Assembly (NCBI RefSeq): GCF_029962835.1
Contig: NC_080575.1
Location: 46,703,437-46,767,436 of the forward strand
Source: Magnolia sinica
Taxonomy: Eukaryota; Streptophyta; Magnoliopsida; Magnoliales; Magnoliaceae
DNA length: 64,000 nt
Direction: 5' to 3'
Shown here: piece after piece, positions 24,454 to 35,700 of the stretch
Layout of the letters: each line of letters starts with the position of its first letter
Numbering within the stretch: the stretch's first letter is position 1
Program-made: the position numbers and the translations under genes
Notes under the pieces: model-generated
Seen by the model: the letters and a program-made list of their open reading frames with translations, nothing else
Databases searched by the model: none
Told to the model about the DNA's origin: nothing

Positions 24454-27400
24454 GAATGGATCTTTAAAAATGAGTTGGTGAACCTGTTAATGAGGGGTGT
24501 CAAATTTACATGGTCGAATGGTCGAGCCGATCCGATCAAGTCTAGTCTAGACAGTTTCCTTATCTCAATGGAATGGGTGGAGAAGTTTCCTCTTATCCAT
24601 CAGTGCGGTATGCCCAAACCTTTTTCCAACCAGTGCCTAGTATTGCTCAAGGTAGATGAAGAGAATTGGGGTCCTTGTTCTTTTAGATTTGAGCTAGCTT
24701 GGTTAAAGGTAGAAGGTTTTGCGGATAAGATGGTGGAATGGTGGGCTTCTTTTTCGATTTATGGGGGGGGAAGGCTTTTCCCTATTCCAAAAACTAAAAT
24801 TATTAAAGAAGAAGATTTGTGATTGGAAAAAAGTGGCTTTGAAAGGCCGAGAGGAGAAAACGTTTTTGTGGCTTCAGGAATTGCAGAGGCTAGATATAAA
24901 GAAGAATCGGAGCAATTGTTGGAGGAGTGATGCAGGACAATTAACCACTTGCTCTAAAAGCTCGAACTGATAGAGCATGGCGAATTAATCCCTTTATCTA
25001 GCCCAGGCCCTACATCCCATGGATTAGGACCTCGATCGAACCCCCCTCGTGAGCCCCACATCACATGGGTACCGCCTCACATGGGTCGCCCACCTCGACT
25101 GTGCCCCTGCATCCCACAAGCCACCCCACTCAAGCCCGGTGTGAAAATGCTCCTGCATTAATCACCCCCGATGAGGAGCGTCGAACACGAGACCTCCCAC
25201 TCTGATACCAATTTGATGCATGACAACTAACCACTTGCTCTAAAAGTAAGAATTGATAAAGCATGGCGAATTAATCCATTTATCTCATAGCCCAGGCCCC
25301 ACATACTATGGGTTAGGACCTCGGCCGAACCCCCCTCGTGGGCCCCACATCACATGGGTACCGCCTCACGCGAGCCTCCTACCCCAAGTGTGCCCCTGCA
25401 TCACACAAGGCACCCCACTCAAGGCTAGTGTGAAAATGCCCCTACATTAAGGAGAGAGCATGGCGGGAGGTTTATCATGCAAAATATAGTGCTAGATTTC
25501 GAGAGGAAGAGATCAAATGGCGTCAAAGATGAAGGGCTTTGTGGCTTAAAGAAGGTGATCAAAACACAAAGTTCTTTTATGCGCTTGCCAATGCTAAAGC
25601 ATGCACTAACAAGATCAAAGTTCTATTGAAAGATGGAGAGAGGTTAGAGGGGAAGGATAAAATATGTGGTGCTATAGTGGAGTTCTATTAGGATCTTTTG
25701 TTAAAAGATGCTTGGCGTCAGCCCGCACTGATGATTTAGGTTCCAATGGTATCTCGGTTGAGACGGTAGATTTGTTGGAGAGACCTTTCTTAGAGGAAGA
25801 AGCTAAGAAAGTAGTGGCAGTTTTAGGAGGTGAAAAAGCTCTAGGCCCCGATAGTTTTCCATTAGCGTTTTATCAAAACTTCTGGAAGGTGGTGAGGGAA
25901 GGTGTGCTCCATTTTCTGAATGAATTTTTTGATAAAGGTTTCATGGCGACAGAATTAGGGGTCAGGTTCATAGCCTTGCACATTCATAGCCTTGATTCCC
26001 AAAAAGAAAGGTGCTTTGGCAAAGGTGTTGCCTTCTAGATTCTGGGTGGTGTTGGGGGATATATCGGCATCTCAAGGAGATTTTATGGAGGGAAGACAAA
26101 TAGTCGATGGGTCCTTGCTGGCAAATGAATGTAATGATTCTTGTAAGAGAAGAGGGGATCAATGAGTAGTTTACAAACTTGATATCAAAAAAGCATACGA
26201 TCATGTGGATTGCGACTTTCTAGATTATATACTGGGGAGGTTGGGATGTGGGGCCAAATGGCGAGCTTGGATTCAATCTTGTGTCAGATCGGCTAAATTT
26301 TCTATTTTGGCTAATGGCTTGCTGAATGGTTTCTTTTCTGCTTCAAGAGGGCTTTGTCAAGGCGATCCATTGTCTCCTTGTATATTTGTTTTAGTGATGG
26401 AGCACTTAGCAAAATGCTAGAGAGAGGAGAAGAGATAGATTTGGTGGAAGGCATCGGGGTGGACAGATCAAACTTCCAGGTTTCGCACCCACAGTATAAG
26501 GATGATACGCTTTTGTTTTGTAAAGCCGATGTGTTCAAAGTGCAAAATCTTCGGTCGATTATAGTTTTCTTTCGGGGCAGTCTCCTGGCTAAGGGTGAAC
26601 ATTAGTAGAAGTGAGATTCTCAGAATTAGGCTCTCAAAAGAAGAAACTTAAAAATTCGGCATCCATATTTGGTTGCAAGGAGGTATCTTGGGCTTCCATT
26701 ATGCATAGAGTTGTACACGAGTCGAGTTAGCTCGGTCAGCTCGCTTGACTCGACTTGGAAAAGCTCAACTTGCCTCGGCTTGAAATTGGATTTGGACCGA
26801 GTCGAGCTGGTTTTTGGAGCTCGAAAAAATTGCAAGTCGAGTTCGAGCTTGCCCGAGCTCAACTCAACTCAGATCGAATCAGATCAGTGACTCAATTATT
26901 TTGATATTGATGTTGCTCGCCGAGTGTTTGATGAAATGACTCAATGAAGTGTTGTTTCGATTGCATACATTCTCCACGGGATCGGTTGGTGGCAAGGAAG
27001 GTATGGCTACGAAACAAATCACTATAAATAAAAAAATTTTAAAAAAAAAAAAAAACTTTGCAATATAAAACTACCCTCATATCTTGATTTTGATGCTGCT
27101 CGCCGAGTGTTTGATGAAATACTTATAAACAGTTGTTATTGTTTTGCATTTTGTGAGAAATTAAAGATGCACCTTATGTGTTTGAGAAAATGTCACACAG
27201 GCTCGAACTCGACTCGAACTGGCCCGAGTTGTTGACTGAACGAGCTGAGCTGGCCAGTCAGGCTCAAGGACCGAGCCGAGTTCAAGCTAGGGTTAGCTAC
27301 TAGCCGAGCCGAGTTGTGCCAAGTTTGACTCGTGTACAACTCTAGTTATGCATAGGTAAACCTACTAAACATGTGGGACACAATCATCGAGTACAGATTC

Positions 27401-30400
27401 TTTAAGAATTTGCTAGGCTTATTCTTCATTTGGAGAAGGCTTCTCCGGTTGCCTCGAGTACGGATTCTTTAAGATGGCTAAAAGGATAAATCAAGAAAAA
27501 TGTGTCAAAGATGCCACACTCGATTTTGTTCATAATTTTGCCAGTGCAAGAGCGAGATGCAACAGAATTAGCAGTTTGGTTGTGCAAGGCAAAAAGGTGT
27601 CAAAGAAGGATAAAGTGTGTGAAGTGATTGTCAATTTCTTCAATTCTCTGCTCATTAGAGAGGATAGGCCAAGACTAGGTCTAGATCATTTGGAATTCCC
27701 CAAGTTGTCGGCAGCAAATGCAGAATTTCTCGAGCGGCCGTTTTTAGAAGATGAGATTAAGGCAGTGGTTGATTCTTTGGTAGGGATAAGGCGTCGGTTC
27801 CCAATGACTTTCCTTTAGCTTTCTTCCAAAAAAATTGGTCCCTCATTAAATTTGATTTGTTAGAGTTCTTTGCTGAATTTTTTTATGGAGGTCACCTCTC
27901 TCACGATTTGGGAGCTTCGTTCATTACATTGGTCCCAAGAAAGCAAGTGTGGAGGAACTTAAAGACTTTAGACCTATAAGCAAGGTATTATGTATCGATA
28001 ACGATGGCTGTAATGGTCACCACTATTACTGATATGAGTATAGGTCGTAACGACTGATACAAGGGCATAACAACCATTACAACCCCTATAACGGGTTTTT
28101 TTTTTTAAAAAAAAAAAATTTGCCCGAAAAATTTTGAAAAAATATCTAGAAAATCTAGAATAATGTAAATATTCCAAATATATATTCAGTTTTTGTTTTG
28201 AAAATATTTATGGTAGCATAACGATCCACTTTTTTGTGAGAGTTTGTTTTGGGTTGTTTGGTGAATTTATGAACATAATCGTTATGTGTCTCTAATATTT
28301 AGAAATTAGAATTAGAAATCGAAAAGAAAAAGAAAAGAAAAGCATATATATATATATATAACCTTTTTTTATTTTGATTTTGATTTTGATTTTTGAAAAA
28401 ATGGCCCTCTGAGCTTCTATTTGCCCAAATCGCTTCAATCTACTATTTTGATCCTAAAAACTATATCACAAGTGGTTAAAATTTGTTGTAAATTGTAGGA
28501 AAGTTTTTTAAAAGAGAAAAGTGAAAAAATGAGGAAAGAAATGGATTTGCATAGAACAAAGAAGTGGTCTTTTTTTTTACCATTACAAGGGTAACGGTTG
28601 TTATGCCTCGTAACGGCTGTTACAGCCCCTATAACGGCCGATACAGTCCAAAAAAAAAAAAAAAAAAAAACAAATGCCCTGTATCAACCTTTACGGTCAT
28701 ATTGTAACGGATACAAAACACCTCGCCTATAAGTCTAATTGGGGGCCCTTACAAAATTCTGACAAAAGCTCTCGCTCATCGATTTCGAAGTGTTTTATCA
28801 AGTATTATAACTGAAAATCAAGGTGCTTTCATTCAAGGCAGACAGATTCTCAATAGTGCTCTGATCGTTCATGAGTGTATCGACTCCAAACAGAGACGAC
28901 AAGGGAGGGATAGTGTGCAACTTAGATATGGAGAAGGCATACGATCATGTGGATTGGGCTTTCCTTGATTAAATGTTGGTTAGATTAGGTTGTGGGCAAA
29001 AATGCAGTGGTTGGGTTCAAGCTTGCATTGATTCAGCGGCCTTCTCAGTTTTGGTTAACGAATCTCCTAAAGGATTCTTCAAATCCTCCGAGGGCTTATG
29101 ACAAGGAGATCCTTGTTCTCCTTACCTTTTCATGACAGTAGTTGAAGCTCTCAGTAGGATTTTGAAAAAATGGGAGGAGGTGGGTTATAAGTCGGTCAAA
29201 GATAGTGGGGGTGGGAATCAAGGTTCTCGTTACCACAAGTTTCAAGTGGTCAGAGGTTTGAAAGTTGGTCAAAGATGGTGGGGTGGGAATCAAATTTATG
29301 GAATTAATGAATATGGCTCTTTTGGGGAAGTGGTTATGGCGGTTTGGCACCGAAGAAGAAAGGTTGTGGAGAGAGCTGGTTGTGTGCAAATATGGCACTA
29401 ATTTTAGAAGATGGAAGATAAAGAGGTCGTCGATTTATGGCGCTTCATCGATTTGGAAAGTGGTGGAATCATTTGCTAACTCCTTTTTTTGCGGGAGTCT
29501 CTTTTGCACTAGAAGATGGCACCCAGATTCACTTTTGGGAAAATGCTTGGTGTGGGGCAAATTCTCTTAGTGCCGCTTTCTCAAGGGTGGCTAATGTAGC
29601 TACAAATAGGGATATCATGGTGGATAGGTGCTTCTCTCTTCGGCACTTCAGGTGTGTGGCTCCCTCCTTGTAGAAGGGATCTTTTGGTAGAGGAAATCTT
29701 AGAGTTAGAGTTGTTGCGAAGTCTTTGACTTTTTTCTCCGTCGTTTGGGGAAAGTGATTCAGTGTGGCATGTGCACAAGTCCAGACACTTCTCTGTGCAA
29801 TTCTTTTATTCCATGCTTTATGATTCAATTTCAACTCTTGCGTCCTCCTTTCTCTATCAATTGATCACTTCTTCATCCACTACATTTTTGCTCGAAAGGT
29901 GTGGGCCTTCTTCCTCCAGATTTTTAATATGGATTGGGTCATGACGGAATTGGTGGATAGCTTGCTTTAGGCTAGGCATGGAGGGGCTTTCTGACAAAGA
30001 TGTTAAAGCGTTACGGCATTTATTGTTGGTTGCGGTTATGTGGGGTATTTGGAACAAAAGGAATGGGCGTTGCTTTCTCAATAGAAGCAAGTATGAGGTT
30101 GTCGTGATTAGGAGAATATCCTTTTTAGTTAGGGATTGGGCCTCTAATGTTTTCGAGGCAAGATCCACCCCCCTTTTCACTTCTTTTTCCTAGTTGTGGG
30201 TGCCTTGTATTATTTTGCTGCATAGTTTTCTTGGTGGCGGTTTTTAATTAAAAAAATCTTGTTATCTCTCGGGGGGGGGGGGGGGTGCGGATGATTTTCA
30301 GTAAAATCTTTGTATCGGTTTCAAAGCAAAGATAGGGAAATGAAGGTTAGCGTCGCCAACATATGTATGGCAGTATGGTGCTCCGTTGAAGGTAGTGTTC

Positions 30401-31214
30401 TTTGGTTGGTTAGTTAGTAGGAACAAGGTGCTTACTATCAATAATCTTTCAAAGAGGAATATGGTTCTTCCGAATGCTTACTCACTCTATTTGCAAGATG
30501 CGAAATCAGTGAATCACATGTTCTTTCATTGCTCTTTCGCAAGAGAGGAGTGGGATTTCTTCTTCTAGCTTTTCAGGGTTGTATGGGTGCTTCCAGCCTT
30601 AATAGAGGAATTTCTTCTATCTTGGCCTTGAGAGGTGCAGGGAAATCAAAGAAAAATATTTGGAGGCTTAGTTGTATAGTGGTTCTGTGGGCACTGTTGT
30701 TAGAAAAAAAAAAATAGCCAAGTGTTCAAGAACAAGAGCGACAAAGCGATAAATGTTTTCAAGAGGGCTACATCTTCTGTCAGAGAATGGGTTTTGGCTT
30801 CGAATAGCTCCTTTCTTTTTCCAATGGGCTGGTAGTAGTTTATCTCCTGGTTTTGTATTTTGTAAATATTGGCTGCGACCTTTTAATAAAATTATCATCT
30901 TTCAATATATATATATATATTGAAAGACCAAGTTATGATCCACCAAGTGGATAACTTCCAACCTTTTAAGTCAATGCAATATCCAACCATTCCAATAGGT
31001 TGACCCCACCATGAGGATCAATTAATGCAATAATCATCCCCATCTACTCACCAAGCGGGCCATACCATGGAAAACAATGTATAGTCATTGATAAATAGCA
31101 TAATACAAGTGTCATCTACTCAATGAATGGATGTGGCTGATTTTATTTTTTTCTATAATGCAATACTCTGGGCAGGGCAACCTATGTATATTGCACACAC
31201 TCATGCATGCACAT

Positions 31215-31258
<44 letters not shown>

Positions 31259-31339
31259 GTGGCTCTAATTTTGTTTTTGGTATTTAAGCTGGAAAAGAAC
31301 CCCTGATTGCCATGATTAGAAAATTAAGGTAGCTATTAT

Positions 31340-31384
<45 letters not shown>

Positions 31385-31864
31385 AAACAATAGAAACTAT
31401 ATGCTGATGTGTTGAAAAGTGCTTACCAAATGCCGAAAAGAATAATTTGTATTGACAACCATAGAGACAGTTCAGAAATTCAGAGAGGAATGGGATCTTT
31501 CCAATCACTGTCAGAATTTCTGGGGCATCCACCACCTGCCATGTTTTACACCACAACATCAGGAGCCACAGTATAAAGAACCAGGACCAATTGAATTGGA
31601 CAAAACTTACGTACCTTTTGTTTAAGAGAAACTCTATCCAATGATATTATGCTTGTAAGGACAGTGTAGAAAATGAAGGTATCATAGGGAAATAGCTCGT
31701 AAGTTGTGAAGGTCGAAATGGAATCAAGAAATAGATTTGTTGCTTTCTTAAAATTTCTGGTGGACATGCAGTAGAGGCCTTCATACACTTTCAAGCGGTT
31801 CTTCCTTTCCCAATCACCTCCCTCCTCAAAAAGGCTGCAATTAATATACAAATAATTAAAAGCT

Positions 31865-31913
<49 letters not shown>

Positions 31914-32746
31914 TCTATATATATATAAAAGAAGTGTCTAGGATGAAGTAGCATCTTACTTCTTAGCTTTATCGATGCTCTTGGCTATGAGATCAAAATC
32001 CATATAAAAGAATCCAAGCTGCAGCGTGTAAAACACCAAATCCATCTTCTGACCCACAGCAACTGTTTTGGTTTCAGTCACTTTAAGTTGCTCCAGAGCC
32101 TTTTCCTGTGGGTATGAAGTAGCTGAGGGTCAAAATATATATACTTACTGAAAAGAGAATTCCAAAGAAACAAGAGGCAATGTGAGGTCTTATGAGAAAA
32201 AAATGAATATACTTTGTCGCTTATTCGGATGTAAAACAAGGATTTGGCTAAATGAGCCTCTCGCACTTCACTCTCACCTAAGTTCTCTTCTGCATCAGCA
32301 ATCCTGTCAAATGTGAAAGGAATTAGCATATCAGTCCAGTCCTTAAACTCCTTGGGACATGCTAAATGCTTATTTATAGATTGGATATAACTATGAGAAC
32401 ATCAGAAGTTTTTATGGGAATCTAATAAATTTGTCCAAATCTGTCAACTAATGTGTCCGAGACCAGGGTTCCATCAGAAGTATGATGCAGCGGGAAGCTT
32501 CATGGGCAGAATTTGGAATTTTCCCTAATCAAACACTGCTGCATATCTATATCTGGAGTACTACATCAGATCTGGATCTGATTTTCTTAAAACCAACAAG
32601 GAATAGGAGATAAATAGGTAGAATCACTCTACCTCTTTATCGGAGTGGATTTCTAACTAGTTGGGGAGATTAGTAACAAGTTTTTCTCATCTTGTTTTTT
32701 CTCATAATTCTTTGGCTTTTATCTTTTTGCAATAAAATCATGAATG

Positions 32747-32788
<42 letters not shown>

Positions 32789-35700
32789 TAGGAGATAAAT
32801 AGGTAGAATCACGATTATTCATCATATTCATCAACAATTGGGTTCGAGCCCGATGTGTTGCAACATTTGTTAGTGCACTTATTTGTGCACCTTGTTTGTC
32901 GATTACGTGAGTCCATGTGTCAGGGAATCGGTTGAGCCCTTGGAAGCTGAAGACCAAAGACACAGGCGGACATGGAGCATCAAGGAGCAAAGAACAGGTA
33001 TATGAAGTGCCTTGGTGACCCTAACCTTGACCCAAAACAACCCTTAACCTCTAGATGATCCCAACCTTGATAGGTAAATCTTGTTTGATCATCCATAGCT
33101 TTAGGAACCTTAATTGGAACATGATAAGTTCGGCGATAAGAGGTTATGAGCTGTTGTAAAACATATAGCCCATAACAACAGACTCATAGGGTTGTCAATT
33201 GAACCTCCGATCGATCGATCGATCAACCAGAGCTGAAATTGTCCAGTAAGTTTCTGTCTGGAAATCATTTCGGTTGATTGATTGATAGACCAATCCAATC
33301 GTCGATCGATCGAAGGTGCCCCAAATTGTTCAGCAAGCTTTCGAAATAAGCTAGAATTATAGCGATCAATCGATGCATCACTTGATCAATCAAAGGTTCA
33401 TATCAATCAATCGAACCGGTCGTTTTCTGCACTTTTTTTAATCATTGAAACTTGGTTTATTTATAACGGGCATACAACATTTGGGCATTTCAATGAATTT
33501 TTAGTGCAATAGAAGGCTATGTATTTTCTCACTCATACCACACATCCTAGACCTCTATCCAAAGAGTTTCATGCCATTCTTCTTGTGATTCTTCACTCTA
33601 ATGAGCATTCTATGCTCCTATCCGAAAATGTGGAAGAACTCTCACCTTTCTAGATATTAGATATTGTGCCTATAGTCAAATCATTGTCTAAACTCTCTAG
33701 ATTGCCCATCTAGGTGAATCCCCTAGGAATTACAACATTCTCATGTGTTGTAGGAGATTTACCCAACCTCCCTTGCCTTGGTCACCTCATTGGTACATCA
33801 TATGCAAGGCAAATGACTATAGGAGCTGAAGCATCGATATCGATATTCGGGGGAGCAATTGAGGAGCGGATTCAAGCACAAGAGAGCTTTGAATAAGCAA
33901 CTCAAGAACAACAATACAAATGGGCTCAATCCGGCAAGTAAGTTATCAAGTGTGAGTCTATATACTCTCTTTCACTATATAGGATCAAGGGTAAGAGTTT
34001 GTGACCCAAACTCGAATAGCTTCTTGTGTAAGACCTAGGATCTTGTGCAGGGTCGAATTCACCAGACACGAGTGTATATACGTTAGTCTCCATAGAAGTC
34101 TCCGACGGGAGTAAACGTTGATTCTTGCACTAGGACTGAGGTTGTTGGTTAGTCGATAGAAAACCAACATGAGTGACTAGTCATGCATTTTGGCTTAACC
34201 AATGCTCCGAGTACGTTCATGAGAGTGATGATACTTATAGGTAAGTTCCTGGTAGTATATTTTGACGACATTCTTATTTAAAGTACCTCCAAGGAACAAC
34301 ACCTCCGCTATTTGAGGCAAGTTTGTGGGGTCCTTAGGACAGAGAAGTTATACATCAACTTAAAGAAGTGTTATTTCGTGTCTGACAAAGTTATCATCTT
34401 AGAGTTTATTGTTTCATCTGATGACATGTCTACAGATCCCGACAAAGTCAAAGCTATAGAAAGTTGGCCCAAACCGCAAAACATTCATGAGGTGTGTAAC
34501 TTCCATGGTTCAATTACATTTTATACGCGGTTCATTCGAGGCTTTAGTTCAATTATGGTTCCCATCACGAATTGCATAAAGAAGGGAGAGTTCGAATGAA
34601 CTAATGCAGCCTCCAAAGCATTCAAAGAGATTAAGGGCAAGATGATTGAGGCTCCTATCATGCGTCTTCCTGACTTTTCTAAAGTTTTCGAGGTTGCGTG
34701 TGATGCATCTGGAGTAAGTATAGGCAGTGTTTTAAATATCGACGATATTGGCCGATATATCCCACGATATATCTTATATCCCACCTGTGCGATACGAAAC
34801 TCGTAAGTAGTGTGATATATCTCACATGTTCGATTTAGTGAGCATTTTCGATCCTTTTTTTTTTTTTTTCTGTAAATCATGTTAAATCTGCGTCAAATTG
34901 TTACAAATACATGGTTTTTCATGTTTTGCATGAAAAAGCATGGATTTGGAGCTTCAATTTTGAGATTTGGATGAGATGGGCTGAGTTGCGAAAAGTTGAA
35001 AAAAATCAAAATTTCCCACTTGCTCGTAAATCGATTGCAATCCTTGTGTCCAAACATAAAATCAAACATGTATGTAACCTAATCTAGTGATTTTTCTTTT
35101 GCTTTTGAATGTATTGCTTGTGTTTCCACACGTCTTCTTATATTTATAAATTATATGAATGAACTTTGAACATACTTGCATCAATTCAGTTAGACAACGC
35201 ATAGATTAGGACCCCATAAAAAGAAAACCTATCATATTCACTTTTTTTTTTTTTTTGTAATGTTTTGATTTATAAGTGTGTGTTAATGTGTTTTTTAACA
35301 ATCACTGAAGTTTCATTGAAAAAATCGACCAATTTCCCCATGTTTCCAATAACAACGATACATTACGTGATACAACCGATATATCCCATGCAATAACCGA
35401 TACGTATCTGTATCCCAAAGGTGCGATATGTAACGCGATACCGATATTTTGAACACTAGGCATAAATGGAGTGCATAGCCAGGAGGGCACCTTATTACCT
35501 ATTTTAATGAGAAGTTGAATGAGGCAAAGCAATGATACTCTTCCTATGACAACAAATTCTACCCGGTAGTTCAATCCTAGTGACAATTGCGACATTAACG
35601 ACGTTACTTACTACTGCAAGAGTTCGTCTTGTTTTCTAACCATGAGGCTTTGAGATACCTTAACGCTCTCAGAAGAAGCTAAACTCAAGGCATGCAAAGT

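Larger units (their letters stand above)
22960..27470 (+). mobile_element. LINE (plant L1 type) copy A in RPN7 intron 6
   Basis: An ORF1-like DUF4283 segment ([19 protein letters not shown], 22985-23470) is followed by an APE-type endonuclease with GGDFNVD (about 24340), a linker ([20 protein letters not shown]) and reverse transcriptase with [23 protein letters not shown] and YKDDTLLF (26495-26506; canonical third-base motif is F/YADD). RT tail GLPLC...GKPTKHV is split by a hAT MITE. It also contains an AT microsatellite (24411-24451) and a SINE-like block. Many stops and frameshifts; antisense to RPN7. Confidence 0.92.
27471..30905 (+). mobile_element. LINE (plant L1 type) copy B in RPN7 intron 6, 5'-truncated
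   Basis: It starts in the linker ([16 protein letters not shown], 27474-27818) and is split by MITE B2 at DFRPI. It resumes as [19 protein letters not shown] with [18 protein letters not shown], then [15 protein letters not shown] and [10 protein letters not shown] (a stop sits before it). The FADD motif region is deleted near 29170-29265. The C-terminal part follows ([20 protein letters not shown]) with a zf-RVT-like [19 protein letters not shown] (about 30500). The 3' end near 30905 has AATAAAATTATCATC then an AT run. Antisense to RPN7. Confidence 0.9.

Noticed and set aside
25170..25215. Functional tRNA gene
   Set aside because: A- and B-box-like words are present but too close, and no cloverleaf can be formed by eye.
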